DNA from: Tateyamaria sp. Alg231-49
GTDB lineage: Bacteria > Pseudomonadota > Alphaproteobacteria > Rhodobacterales > Rhodobacteraceae
DNA: 35,396 nucleotides
Reading direction: 5' to 3'
NCBI RefSeq assembly: GCF_900143535.1
Contig: NZ_FRFA01000027.1
Location: 1-35,396, forward strand
Position numbers and translations under genes: made by a program. This document shows, in pieces, positions 1-8,289 of this stretch (the stretch's first letter is position 1; each line of letters begins with the position of its first letter). The notes under the pieces were generated by a model. That model saw nothing but the letters and a program-made list of their open reading frames with translations, had not been told where the DNA came from and did no database searches.

Positions 1-187
1 GACGTTTGAGCTCTTTCAGTTGGTCCGTCCCCATGCCTCCGTATTGCTTGCGCCAACGATAGAATGTCTGTTCGGTTATCTGCACCTGACGGATTGCATC
101 GATGCGCGGCATTCCCTGACCGCACAATACCTCAACCTGCCGCAACTTCGTGACAATCTCTTCCGGCTTGTGACGTTTGATTCCCAT
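1..187 (-). CDS. IS3-family transposase OrfA, N-terminal part (runs off the window)
   Basis: The minus strand from an ATG at 187 reads MGIKRHKPEEIVTKLRQVEV and continues with a helix-turn-helix containing the stretch ITEQTFYRWRKQYGGM. This is the characteristic N-terminus of IS3-family OrfA, the DNA-binding half of the OrfAB transposase that recognises the element's terminal repeats. A strong GGAGG ribosome site lies a few bases before the ATG. Only 62 codons are present because the window starts inside the gene; the rest of orfA and orfB should lie to the left. The start lies about 55 bases from the element's end, as expected for the family. Whether the element is intact cannot be judged. 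Confidence 0.93.
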   Translation of the reverse strand, partial: MGIKRHKPEEIVTKLRQVEVLCGQGMPRIDAIRQVQITEQTFYRWRKQYGGMGTDQLKELKR

Positions 188-243
188 GTTTGATCCTCCG
201 TTTCCTAACTATAGGGGCGGACCGATTCAAAGGGGGAGGATCA
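1..243 (-). mobile_element. End of an IS3-family insertion sequence
   Basis: The OrfA start and its leader end close to position 243, where the minus strand begins TGATCCTCCCCC. Immediately outside, the reading frame of a glutathione S-transferase resumes, so the boundary is set by gene interruption as well as by the TG-type end. The exact terminal base is uncertain by a few nucleotides because the opposite end and the target duplication are outside the window. Confidence 0.8.
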
Positions 244-423
244 GTAGGCGACGAACTCACACTTGCTGACATACAGTGTGGTCACATTCTTTTTAGGTAT
301 TACGATATCGGGATACGCCGTGCCGACTTGCCGAATGTGCAAGCCTATTACAAACGTCTCGCCGAACGGGCCGCCTTCCGAAAACATGTAATGCTCTCCT
401 ACACCGAGTTGAAAGTAGATTAA
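244..423 (+). pseudogene. Glutathione S-transferase, 3' fragment cut by the IS element
   Basis: The frame ending at the TAA at 421-423 reads VGDELTLADIQCGHILFRYY and then LPNVQAYYKRLAERAAFRKH. These match the C-terminal helical domain of cytosolic glutathione S-transferases: the TLADI helix with its N-capping Ser/Thr-x-x-Asp motif, and the LPNVxAYYxRLxERPAFxKH signature near the C-terminus. About 59 residues remain of a protein normally about 200 residues long. The glutathione-binding thioredoxin-like domain and most of the helical domain must lie beyond the IS to the left, or are lost. The fragment has no promoter or start of its own, so it is scored as a disrupted gene. Confidence 0.85.
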
Positions 424-1107
424 CTCCAAGCTTTGTGTACTGTGCCCTCCAGTCGACGTCCGCTTCGGGCGGCGGTTTCAAAGGGTCGACGCACCAATGA
501 CCGCAGTGCGGAAAACCGGTCGATCGCTGCGCACGCCTCGGATGTCTCAGATGCGGACGAAACCGCCTGATGCTGGCGCAGCGAAATCAGTCTCCGAGAG
601 ATCGCCTCTTTTGGGGGCGTATCGCGGCATCGCAGCGTGATTTCCCGAGAGCGGACATTAAGCGCGGTGGAATAAGCCCAAATTGGAACAGGACGTTCGC
701 TGCGTCGGCGTCGGATGTCTCACATGCGGGGCAAAGCGCCGGTTCGATGTAACCGCACAAATGGCTGTTTTTAAGCGCTATTCGGTTCTTCAAAATGGCT
801 CAACCATGGATCACAAATCTCGAGGAGCGAAGCACCCGTTCTTTGTAAAAGGGGATGAACTTATACACCGAACTGGCTTTGTTTACGTCGAGCGTGGACT
901 GCCAGCCCGACAACCACCGTTTGAAGCCGAGCTAGTGCGGGTCTCATTCGTTACCCTCTTATTTTGAGCTAACTTGGGTGGCACTCTCGCCTGCCAGAAC
1001 TCAATCCTATTGCCTTGGCACATCTATTTCTCTGGCACATGCCGAATGGTGTGCCAAGGGTGTCGGTGCGCACTCGTTTTTGATATTCAAAAAAAAAGGA
1101 GATCACA
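424..1107. other. Spacer without a convincing gene
   Basis: This stretch of almost 700 bases has short open frames on both strands, but none has a recognisable domain, a good ribosome site or a plausible length. It contains the degenerate 43-nt repeat described separately and reads like decayed intergenic DNA. An A-rich ribosome site (AAAAAAAGGAGATCAC) at its right end belongs to the methyltransferase that follows. Confidence 0.6.
525..740 (+). repeat. Degenerate 43-nt direct repeat, two copies (525-567 and 698-740)
   Basis: Both copies begin CGCTGCG, share an uninterrupted TCGGATGTCTCA core followed by ATGCGG, and end in AAA-x-CGCC. By eye 34 of 43 positions agree. The copies are 131 bases apart in the same orientation. 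The surrounding bases, for example GGACGTTCGCTGCG, resemble degenerate sequences scattered through roseobacter intergenic regions. No function is evident. Confidence 0.6.
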
Positions 1108-2127
1108 ATGAACCGAGCGGACAAAATCCTGCAGGGAATCGACAAATCCATGAAAGGCTTGGAGGTTGCTCCGTGGTTCAATCCGCTTGCCCCAAAAGCG
1201 CAGGGCTATAACATTCAGACACTAGATGTTTTCGACAACGTCGAGTTGATGAAGCGCGCCAAGTCCGACCCGGGTATTTCGCCAGACACCTATGGCAAGC
1301 TTGAGTCGGTCGACTATGTCGGTAGCGCCACGGAAATTGCTACCTTGGTGGACAGCGACGATTACGGGACGTTCGACTATGTCATCAGTTCGCATAATTT
1401 TGAACACTTGCCCAATCCGATTAAGTTTCTGCAAGGCTGTGCGACCATCCTCAAACCAGGTGGCAAATTGATCATGGCGCTGCCGGACGGGCGCGCTTGT
1501 TTTGACTATTTCCGCCCGCACAGTGAAACAGTTGACTGGCTGGAAGCGTTTCTGGAGGATCGCAAGCAGCCCATCGCGCGGCAGGTCTTCGCCTTCAACG
1601 CGTCCATGGCAAAATCCGCGCAAGGTAGCGTGAGGGAACGTTCCAGTATTGTTGACACCACCCCGGCCAGACAGATCGTAGCACGGCAGACTTTGGCTGG
1701 CCTTTGGTCGGAGTGGAAATCGGGCGCGGCAGACGTCGAGTATCGTGACACGCATTGCTCTGTATTTACGCCGGCGTCATTGCGCCTGTTGATCGAAGAC
1801 TGCCGGACCTTGGGTCTGACCGGATTTCAGATTGTTGATATCAGCCCAACGGCAGGTGTCGAATTCATCGTGCATCTGAAATTGACAGGGCTGGATGCAG
1901 TTGTACGGGATGAAGCGGAGGTATTGGCGAGGCGCAGCGCGTTGATGCACGCGATTTGGGCCGACCATGCCATGCGCTATTCACCGTCTGGCAAAAGATC
2001 CGTGGCCTATGGCGAGGCGTTGCGCACGCGCAATCCTGTCAAGGTGTTTGTTGTTTGGCTCAGGCAGCTCAACCAACGCCGTCGCGCCGTGCGCCGTTAC
2101 CGGCGCGCGCAAGGCAAAGAGTTATGA
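1108..2127 (+). CDS. Class I SAM-dependent methyltransferase
   Basis: A 339-residue soluble protein with a type-11 methyltransferase fold. Residues 17-30 (GLEVAPWFNPLAPK) match motif I of a subgroup written LEIGPsxxPxxPK, which binds S-adenosylmethionine in place of the usual GxGxG. FDYVISSHNFEHLPNP near residue 90 is the motif IV region, and LKPGGKLIMALPD follows as post-motif III. The C-terminal 40 residues are rich in Arg/Lys. The start is fixed by an excellent AAGGAG site 7 bases upstream. The substrate is unknown. Related proteins often occur near sugar or polysaccharide genes, but nothing nearby supports that here. It stands alone between two empty spacers. Confidence 0.85.
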   Translation: MNRADKILQGIDKSMKGLEVAPWFNPLAPKAQGYNIQTLDVFDNVELMKRAKSDPGISPDTYGKLESVDYVGSATEIATLVDSDDYGTFDYVISSHNFEHLPNPIKFLQGCATILKPGGKLIMALPDGRACFDYFRPHSETVDWLEAFLEDRKQPIARQVFAFNASMAKSAQGSVRERSSIVDTTPARQIVARQTLAGLWSEWKSGAADVEYRDTHCSVFTPASLRLLIEDCRTLGLTGFQIVDISPTAGVEFIVHLKLTGLDAVVRDEAEVLARRSALMHAIWADHAMRYSPSGKRSVAYGEALRTRNPVKVFVVWLRQLNQRRRAVRRYRRAQGKEL

Positions 2128-2927
2128 GCAGCCCCTCTTGAGTGGTCCAATTTGAAAGTTAATGCATGATTGGCCATTGGTCCGTATAGACGATTTCCTC
2201 TGGAGCCGGAGGGCGATACCCACAACGATGAGCGGCGCACATGGGTCGCGATCTATTCGTACTGTACGGTTCTCTGTGCCAGTTGGGTCATCTCGAAGAA
2301 AACAACCCTGATGAATTGGCAAGCCAATATGTGGATATCAGGACCACTCATCCGAAAATGAATGTCTTTGTTGAGTGTTGCGGCACTGACTACTTCCATG
2401 TCTTCCATGTCGAGAAAATTGGGCTGGGCCTTTTGGTTGCAGCGTGAGCCACCGGCACGAACGCATTTGAACCGTTAACTGCCATTCGCGCAAAGCGCAG
2501 CATTTGGCAAAATTGGCTCTGAGCGGACGTTCGCGGAATTTGACTAAGCGACTGCTCTGCGGACAATGCAGACCATAGCTACTGTCCCCAGGGCGACTAA
2601 TTGACAAACGCCAAAAGCGTCTAGGCTGGCGTTTGCGGTCCGAGGATTGGTGCGCCCGAACATGAATGGGCCAGACTGGCTTCATTGCATGGAATTCAAC
2701 TTCACAATGTATTCTGGCGAGATGGGCGTCCACGCAAGCCCTCTGGCAGTTGGTTGCCAGTGCAATAGTCCGCAGCCGGTTTCCAATCCTCAGTTATTTC
2801 AACCCACATCCATTGAAGCTCTTTTGCAAGCCGTGGATGCGTGTTTGGTTTGGCGTGCAACATGGAGCCATCGAAGTGCAAACTCCGCGCCTTGGATTTG
2901 AAGCAAGCCCATTGGATGAAACTGTGA
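2128..2927. other. Spacer without a convincing gene
   Basis: About 800 bases with no supported coding region. Overlapping short frames exist on both strands (the longest about 130 codons) but show no domain, no ribosome site and an Arg/Ser/Trp/His-heavy composition typical of antisense or random frames. Fragments such as GAGCGGACGTTCGCGG near 2520 resemble the degenerate intergenic sequences of the 424-1107 spacer. Confidence 0.55.
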
Positions 2928-3221
2928 TCAGGCAGGCCCTGATTGGATGGCTTCCCAGTGATCACCCATGGCAACGATACAAGATGTGCCATTTGCGTAG
3001 TTCTGCACAATTATCCAGTCGCCATTCCTGCTAGCAACCCAGACTTCCAACGTGGTCTCTGGATCGCGCAGGCCGATGCCCTGGCGTTCAGCACCCAGAA
3101 CCTTCGTCAACATGTTCATCATGCGCGCTCGATCATCGCAACTGACATCGGTCATGTAAGCGTTGGCAAACGCTGGTATCGTCATTGAAACAGTAAACGA
3201 CAAAAGCAGTCTCGTGATCAT
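2928..3221 (-). CDS. Small exported protein of unknown function
   Basis: A 97-residue protein beginning MITRLLLSFTVSMTIPAFAN, a clear Sec signal peptide with a likely cut after AFA-N. The mature part starts with an acidic segment holding one Cys (SCDDRARMMNML), then ERQGIGLRDPETTLEVWVAS, and has a second Cys in NGTSCIVAMGDHWE. Small proteins of this pattern (two Cys, a GxGLR turn, an ELW/EVWxS strand, NGxxCxxxxGxxW near the end) recur in Rhodobacteraceae as uncharacterised exported proteins; that is from memory. The start at 3221 was preferred to one 14 codons upstream because it places the signal peptide at the N-terminus. The two Cys could form a disulfide in the periplasm. It is divergent from phnC. 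Confidence 0.7.
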   Translation of the reverse strand: MITRLLLSFTVSMTIPAFANAYMTDVSCDDRARMMNMLTKVLGAERQGIGLRDPETTLEVWVASRNGDWIIVQNYANGTSCIVAMGDHWEAIQSGPA

Positions 3222-3433
3222 GAAATCACCATAGATTGGTCGGGTTTTTTGTAACAGTATCATGACATCCAGTGGACGAAAGTGTCATCACAAGCGCTTT
3301 TTACGTTTGGGCATGGCCACGGATGAAGCAGCCACTGTCGCAAATCCGTTTCGCAAACGTCAAGAAACTGAATCAAAACCGACACACGAGTGTAGCTTGC
3401 CGCCATTATTAGACCCTCAAACATGGGGGCGAT

Positions 3434-4249
3434 ATGCTAGAGATCCGCGCGCTGACAAAGCGATTTGGTGAGGTCACGGCCGTTGATGCGGCCAACATCT
3501 CCGTAGACAAACCAGCAATGATTGGGATCATTGGCCGCTCTGGAGCAGGCAAGTCCACACTCTTGAGAATGGTCAACCGCCTTAGCGATGCCACCAGTGG
3601 AACCATCACGTTCGAAGGCCAAGAGGTCAGCACGCTGCGAGGCGCAGCCAAACGGGATTGGCAGTCGCGATGCGCGATGATTTTTCAGCAGTTCAATCTG
3701 GTGCCACGTATGGACGTGGTGTCGAACGTACTGCACGGCACGCTGAACAAACGTTCGACCCTGGCGACAATGTTCAATCTGTATCCGCAATCGGACATTC
3801 ACAAAGCCATCGAAATTCTCGACCGGCTAGGCATCGCCGAGCAAGCTCCGAAACGCGCCGAAGCGCTTTCGGGCGGTCAGCAGCAACGCGTCGCCATCGC
3901 TCGGGCGTTGATGCAGGATCCTAAGATCATTCTCGCTGATGAACCCATTGCCTCGCTCGATCCGATGAACGCTCAGGTCGTGATGCAAGCGCTGCGCCGG
4001 ATTCACGAAGAAGACGGGCGCATGGTCATTGCCAACCTGCATACGCTCGACACAGCGCGCCGCTATTGTGATCGCGTGATCGGGATGCGGGACGGACGGA
4101 TCGTTTTCGATGGCACGCCAGAGCAACTCACCACCGGTGTTGCGCGGGACATTTATGGTGCCGGTGCCGACTTCTCGGAAGCCGCCACATCCACAGAAAT
4201 CGAAACACTGGACAGACCAGAGGTTCGCACAGCGGAAGCATACGTCTGA
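3434..4249 (+). CDS. phnC: Phosphonate ABC transporter, ATP-binding protein PhnC
   Basis: A 271-residue ATPase that drives phosphonate (or phosphite/phosphate ester) import from the cytoplasmic face. Walker A is GRSGAGKST at 34-42, the Q-loop lies in FQQFNLVPR, the ABC signature LSGGQQQR precedes Walker B (IILADEP), and the switch His is in ANLHTLD. The spacing and the MFNLYPQSD insertion are typical of PhnC. The ribosome site GGGGGCG precedes the ATG. The C-terminal tail after the family core (about 25 residues) is acidic and nonessential-looking. It opens the operon phnC-phnD-phnE-phnE-hexapeptide transferase, all on the same strand with short gaps or overlaps. Confidence 0.95.
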   Translation: MLEIRALTKRFGEVTAVDAANISVDKPAMIGIIGRSGAGKSTLLRMVNRLSDATSGTITFEGQEVSTLRGAAKRDWQSRCAMIFQQFNLVPRMDVVSNVLHGTLNKRSTLATMFNLYPQSDIHKAIEILDRLGIAEQAPKRAEALSGGQQQRVAIARALMQDPKIILADEPIASLDPMNAQVVMQALRRIHEEDGRMVIANLHTLDTARRYCDRVIGMRDGRIVFDGTPEQLTTGVARDIYGAGADFSEAATSTEIETLDRPEVRTAEAYV

Positions 4250-4260
4250 GCCAGCCGCCA

Positions 4261-4277
4261 CCCGCGCCTTTCGCGGG
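4261..4277 (+). other. Hairpin in the phnC-phnD gap
   Basis: CCCGCG and CGCGGG flank a five-base CCTTT loop, giving a compact GC stem 30 bases before the phnD start. There is no T-run after it, so it is more likely an mRNA stabiliser or processing point setting high expression of the binding protein than a terminator. Confidence 0.5.
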
Positions 4278-4307
4278 CCACCTTCATCTCATATAACGGA
4301 GAAAACG

Positions 4308-5216
4308 ATGAAAAAGACTCTCGCATTGGCGCTTGCCGCCACAACTGCCCTGAGCGGCGCTGCCTTCGCTGAAGGCATCAAAGAATTCCGCATCGGCATT
4401 CTGGGCGGTGAAAACGCCCAAGACCGTCTGACAAACAACCAATGTCTGGCGGAGAGAGTGACGGACGCCATCGGTGTTCCAGTGAAAATGTTCGCGCCTG
4501 CTGACTACAACGGCGTGATCCAAGGCATCCTTGGTGGCACCATTGATCTGGCTCTGCTCGGCCCATCATCCTATGCGGCGCTGCACATCGCAGACCCTGA
4601 CGCGGTTTCCCCAATCATGGTCAAGGTTAACTTGGATGGTTCCATCGGCTATCACTCCATCGGTTTCGCCCGTGTCGATAGCGGTCTGAAGAGCCTTGAA
4701 GATGTTCAGGATAAAGTCTTCGGCTTTGGCGACCCGAACTCGACCTCTGGCTATCTGATCCCATCCATCGAAATCCCAGAAATCACCGGTGCGAGTATGG
4801 AAAGCGGTGACTACTTCGGTGAAGTCCGGTTTACCGGCGGTCACGAGCAAACCATCCTTGCGGTTAAGAATGGCGATATCGATGCTGGTGTGACCTGGGC
4901 AGATGGCCAAGGCAACTGGGAAGACGGCTACAATTTCGGTGCGCTGCGCAAGGCCGTGGATGCCGGGCTGGTAGACATGAACGACCTTGTGGAAATCTGG
5001 AGATCCAAGCTGATCCCGGGTGAGCCCATTGTCCTGCGTAACGCACTGCCAGATGACGTACGTGCCTCTGTCACCGAGATTATCGACACACTGGGCGAAA
5101 CAGACCCTGAATGCGCCTACGGCGTCGGCGGCGGTGAGATCCAAGGTTTCGACCCCATCACCCACGAGGCCTATATTTCCATCGTCGAGGCCCGCAAAGC
5201 CAAGATCGGCGGCTAA
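4308..5216 (+). CDS. phnD: Phosphonate ABC transporter, periplasmic binding protein PhnD
   Basis: A 302-residue solute-binding protein. The signal peptide is MKKTLALALAATTALSGAAF with a cut after AFA. The mature protein starts with the beta strand FRIGILGGENAQDRL, followed by VPVKMFAPADYNGVIQGI and the ligand-loop stretch DLALLGPSSYAAL, the family pattern in which Ser/Tyr side chains hold the phosphonate group. FGFGDPNSTSGYLIP is the second lobe's anion-binding turn. The frame is open for 66 more codons upstream, but the ATG at 4308 has a GGAG site and the signal peptide directly after it, so this start is preferred. It captures phosphonates in the periplasm for the PhnE permeases. Confidence 0.95.
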   Translation: MKKTLALALAATTALSGAAFAEGIKEFRIGILGGENAQDRLTNNQCLAERVTDAIGVPVKMFAPADYNGVIQGILGGTIDLALLGPSSYAALHIADPDAVSPIMVKVNLDGSIGYHSIGFARVDSGLKSLEDVQDKVFGFGDPNSTSGYLIPSIEIPEITGASMESGDYFGEVRFTGGHEQTILAVKNGDIDAGVTWADGQGNWEDGYNFGALRKAVDAGLVDMNDLVEIWRSKLIPGEPIVLRNALPDDVRASVTEIIDTLGETDPECAYGVGGGEIQGFDPITHEAYISIVEARKAKIGG

Positions 5217-5234
5217 GTCATTTTCAAGTCGTTT

Positions 5235-5266
5235 CCGGCAGGCCTTTGTGCCTGCCGGTATTTTTG
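5235..5266 (+). terminator. Stem-loop with T-run between phnD and phnE (attenuator)
   Basis: A perfect 9-bp stem CCGGCAGGC / GCCTGCCGG with a six-base loop, followed by TATTTTTG. This is a Rho-independent terminator shape, yet the operon clearly continues into phnE 15 bases later. Partial termination here would give more binding-protein mRNA than permease mRNA, a common arrangement after periplasmic binding protein genes. Confidence 0.75.
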
Positions 5267-5280
5267 TATCCGGGGACAGA

Positions 5281-6156
5281 ATGGCTGACATTTCTCTAAG
5301 CGGTGGACCACGCGCTGTCGACAATATCCAATCGAGCTATTTGGAGCAGGTGCAACGGCGCAGATTGTACGGTGGACTTACCCTCCTGATCTTTATCGTT
5401 TTGATGGCCGCTGGATTCAATGTGGCTGACAGCCGAAATGCTGGCGGCTTCTGGGACGGCCTGCACCAGATCGGCGATTATCCATCCGAGGTCTTGTCGG
5501 AAGCTTGGGACAAGCGCGCCGATCTGCCTAGGTTGATCGCCAAGTACTTCCCCGCGCTTGTCGAAACTATAAACATCGCCGCTGTCTCAACTCTGATCGG
5601 CGTCGCGGGCGGCATCATTTTGTCTTTGCTTGGAACGCGCGGTTTAGCTAAATGGCCCCGTCTTATCCCGCTCTTTCGTCGCATCTCGGACATCATGCGT
5701 GCCGTGCCCGAAATCGTGATCGCGCTTGTGCTGATCTTTATCCTTGGCGGCGGGCCAGTCCCTGCGATGATCGCCATTTCCATCCATACGGCGGGCGCAC
5801 TTGCCAAAATGTTTTCGGAGGTGGCCGAAAATGCCGATTTGAAACCGGTGGAGGGCCTTTCCTCAACAGGGGCGACATGGTCTCAGCGTATGATGCTTGG
5901 TGTCTTGCCGCAGGTCGCACCGAACTACGTTAGCTATTCATTGCTGCGCTTTGAAATCAACATCCGAGCGTCAGCCATCCTTGGCTTTGTGGGGGCTGGC
6001 GGCATCGGGTACGAGTTGCGCAATGCCATGGGATGGGGCGCGGGCCGTTTCGATGAGGCCGCAGCCATCTTCATCCTGCTATTCAGCACGATCGTCTTCT
6101 TCGATCAGGTGTCCAGCCGCTACCGCAACCGTCTGACAGAGGGGCAAGGCCAATGA
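5281..6156 (+). CDS. phnE: Phosphonate ABC transporter permease PhnE (first copy)
   Basis: A 291-residue inner-membrane permease. A first membrane helix at about residues 38-55 follows the cytoplasmic N-terminus, then the binding-protein-dependent transport domain with several helices. The EAA-type cytoplasmic loop that docks on PhnC reads EVAENADLKPVEGLSSTGAT. The region INIRASAILGFVGAGGIGYE is typical of PhnE C-termini. The ATG at 5281 was chosen because it follows the phnD stop and the stem-loop; an upstream open frame overlaps phnD and is not credible. It overlaps the next gene by 4 bases (ATGA), so the two permeases are probably translationally coupled and form a heterodimer. Confidence 0.92.
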   Translation: MADISLSGGPRAVDNIQSSYLEQVQRRRLYGGLTLLIFIVLMAAGFNVADSRNAGGFWDGLHQIGDYPSEVLSEAWDKRADLPRLIAKYFPALVETINIAAVSTLIGVAGGIILSLLGTRGLAKWPRLIPLFRRISDIMRAVPEIVIALVLIFILGGGPVPAMIAISIHTAGALAKMFSEVAENADLKPVEGLSSTGATWSQRMMLGVLPQVAPNYVSYSLLRFEINIRASAILGFVGAGGIGYELRNAMGWGAGRFDEAAAIFILLFSTIVFFDQVSSRYRNRLTEGQGQ

Positions 6157-7466
6157 CCGCGACCGATCTGAGCCCGACCAAACAGGAAGCGGACAAACTG
6201 TTCCAGCGCAAGCGCCTGATCGGCTTCGGCATCCCCGCGGTTGTCTTTGCTTATCTAGTTTATATCTTTTTCGCGTTCGATATCTCCGGTCTCGCCGGGC
6301 GTGCCAATCTCGATAACGCGGTCACGCTGGCTTCTGACAGCTGGTCGCACAAGATTCACGTCACACGAGACAATCGCTCGGGCGAGATCACCTATGCGTT
6401 CGAAGGCGAACGCAAGGGGCGTTACCCTGCGGGTCAACGACCAGATTGGGTGAGCGGCGACGAGATCATCGAAATCGATCTCGGTGCGGATCACGTGGTC
6501 CGTTACCTGCCTGAAAATCGAACCGAAATTGAGGTCCCAGGCTTTCCCAAGATCGAAGTGCAGGCTGAAGGACGCAGCCTGACCAACAATTTGCCAGACG
6601 ATCTGCCGGAATGGATTTCTGCCTCCAACCGAAGGATCGGGATCACAACGGAAGAAGGGCGGATCACGCTAACAGGCGCTCGGACAGAGGTGTTTAACTA
6701 TTTTCCCGGATGGGAACTTTTCTGGTTCACGCTGGACAGCCCGTACTATGGCCACAGCATTGGTTCGATCCTTTTTGGGGAACGCCTCGACCCAGCACGC
6801 AGCAACATAACCGGTGCAGTGTCAGATTGGTGGAACAACAAAATGTGGCGGCATAAAGATGTCGCCTGGGCTATTGGTGAAACAATCCTGATGGCTTTCT
6901 TGGGAACAATGGGGGCCGCGATGTTGGCGTTGCCGCTTGCCTTCCTCGCAGCGAAACGTTTCACCCCGATTTTGCTGCTACGCGCGGTAACTCGTAGGCT
7001 TTTTGACTTTGTGCGGGGCGTTGATGCATTGATCTGGACAGTCGTCCTGGCCCGCGCGTTTGGCCCTGGCCCACTGACGGGAACTTTGGCGATCCTCATT
7101 ACCGACACCGGCACTTTCGGCAAAACATTTTCAGAGGCGTTAGAGAACGTGGATCAAAAACAGATTGAGGGGGTTTCGTCCACAGGTGCAAAACCTTTGC
7201 AACGATATCGCTTTGGCGTGATCCCGCAAGTGGTGCCGGTTCTACTGGCCCAAATCCTTTACTTCCTTGAATCTAATACGCGGTCGGCGACGATCATCGG
7301 TGCGATCACCGGCGGTGGTATTGGCTTGATGCTAACTCAAGCAATCCAAACTCAGAAAGATTGGGAAGAGGTCGCCTACTACATTGTTCTTATCATTGTC
7401 ATGGTGATGTTCATGGACTGGTTCTCTGGCTGGCTCCGCGGCAAGCTGATCGGGCGTAAAGACTGA
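6153..7466 (+). CDS. phnE: Phosphonate ABC transporter permease PhnE (second copy, long periplasmic insert)
   Basis: A 437-residue permease, much longer than the usual 260-290. One helix at about 23-43 is followed by a hydrophilic stretch of about 170 residues (roughly 50-220) that should lie in the periplasm, and then the permease domain from about residue 235 onward. The coupling loop is EALENVDQKQIEGVSSTGAK and the tail motif ESNTRSATIIGAITGGGIG matches PhnE. The insert has alternating polar/hydrophobic strands and no recognised domain. It starts by ATGA overlap with the first phnE and ends in a TGATG overlap with the next gene. Long second PhnE subunits are known in alphaproteobacterial phn loci, so the length is not by itself an error. 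Confidence 0.92.
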   Translation: MTATDLSPTKQEADKLFQRKRLIGFGIPAVVFAYLVYIFFAFDISGLAGRANLDNAVTLASDSWSHKIHVTRDNRSGEITYAFEGERKGRYPAGQRPDWVSGDEIIEIDLGADHVVRYLPENRTEIEVPGFPKIEVQAEGRSLTNNLPDDLPEWISASNRRIGITTEEGRITLTGARTEVFNYFPGWELFWFTLDSPYYGHSIGSILFGERLDPARSNITGAVSDWWNNKMWRHKDVAWAIGETILMAFLGTMGAAMLALPLAFLAAKRFTPILLLRAVTRRLFDFVRGVDALIWTVVLARAFGPGPLTGTLAILITDTGTFGKTFSEALENVDQKQIEGVSSTGAKPLQRYRFGVIPQVVPVLLAQILYFLESNTRSATIIGAITGGGIGLMLTQAIQTQKDWEEVAYYIVLIIVMVMFMDWFSGWLRGKLIGRKD

Positions 7467-8083
7467 TGTCACGCCTCAAATCGGACGTGCCGTTCATCCA
7501 CCCCGAGTGTGAGATTACCGACAGCCAGTTCGGTGCTTATGTAGAGATCGGCAAAGGAAGCCGTATCGCGCATTCAAATTTGGGCGATTATTCCTACTGC
7601 GATCGATACGCGGACATCGCCAATGCACGTATCGGGAAGTTTGCCAATATTGCGTCGTTTTGCCGGATTGGAGCGACCGATCATCCTTTGCACACGGCTT
7701 CACTACATCATTTTTTGTATCGATCTGATGAGTATTGGGATGACGTCGATCGCGACGCAGTCTTCTTTGCACATCGGAAATCGCGGACCGTATCCATTGG
7801 CCATGACACATGGATTGGTGCGGGTGCTATGGTGAAACCAGAGGTTACGCTCGGGCATGGTGCCGTCGTCGCGGCCGGGGCCGTGGTAACAAAAGACGTC
7901 GACCCTTACACAATCGTTGCCGGGACACCTGCGAGGCTACTGCGATTGCGACAACCTCGCGCCATCGCGGATAGGTTGATTGTTTTGGCTTGGTGGGATT
8001 GGCCGCACAACGCTCTCAATAGTGCTTTGCAAGACTTTCGGTCCATGAGGGCAGAGGCATTCTTAGAAAAGTACGAAGGTTAG
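7466..8083 (+). CDS. Phosphonate-associated transferase, hexapeptide-repeat family
   Basis: A 205-residue left-handed beta-helix acyltransferase-like protein. Isoleucine-patch turns run from the N-terminus (ITDSQFGAYVEIGKGSRIAH, GKFANIASFCRIGA) through IGHDTWIGAGAMVKPEVTLG to the closing coil GAVVAAGAVVTKDVDPYTIV and the AGTPARLLR cap. The family is the one seen next to phn genes (a DapH/DapD/GlmU-like phosphonate metabolism protein). Its acceptor substrate is not firmly established, and acyl transfer to a phosphonate or amino-phosphonate intermediate is an inference. It shares one base with the preceding phnE stop and closes the operon. The usual partners phnG-phnM are absent in the following DNA. 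Confidence 0.88.
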   Translation: MSRLKSDVPFIHPECEITDSQFGAYVEIGKGSRIAHSNLGDYSYCDRYADIANARIGKFANIASFCRIGATDHPLHTASLHHFLYRSDEYWDDVDRDAVFFAHRKSRTVSIGHDTWIGAGAMVKPEVTLGHGAVVAAGAVVTKDVDPYTIVAGTPARLLRLRQPRAIADRLIVLAWWDWPHNALNSALQDFRSMRAEAFLEKYEG

Positions 8084-8221
8084 ATACTGCGAAGAAATAC
8101 TTCGTACAAATTTCGCTGCAGAGTTCCAGAGTAGTCACGAATTCATCGGGCATTCCAATCCTACGGAAACACCGATGCAGGAAGTGACGCCGTTCAGATT
8201 AATTCAGATCAGACCGCTATT

Positions 8222-8245
8222 TTTTGAACAAGCTTTTGAACAAGT
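8222..8245 (+). repeat. Tandem 12-bp direct repeat
   Basis: Two abutting copies of TTTTGAACAAG followed by C or T. They lie 44 bases before the tRNA fragment. Short direct repeats beside an attachment site are typical of integrase arm-binding sites, though two copies could also be a chance duplication. Confidence 0.6.
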
Positions 8246-8289
8246 TGTATAAAACGCCAATAAATCATGGCCTATGTCGGTCGAACCGT

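Noticed and set aside
683..967. 94-codon plus-strand open frame after the GST fragment
   Set aside because: No recognisable domain and it runs through one copy of the degenerate repeat, so it is most likely chance.
2338..2733. 131-codon minus-strand open frame
   Set aside because: No ribosome site, no domain, Arg/Ser/His/Trp-rich composition; overlapping frames on the other strand are equally open.
3335..3357. Possible Pho box (CTGTCGC, then CCGTTTC) before phnC
   Set aside because: The second half-site matches poorly and no promoter lies at the right distance; phosphate control of phnC is likely on general grounds but not shown by this sequence.
4566..5324. Long open frame of 252 codons antisense to phnD
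   Set aside because: Explained by codon bias of phnD on the opposite strand; the product has no domain or start signals.
8090..8104. Small hairpin CGAAG-AAATA-CTTCG after the phn operon
   Set aside because: Five pairs and no T-run; too weak to call a terminator.
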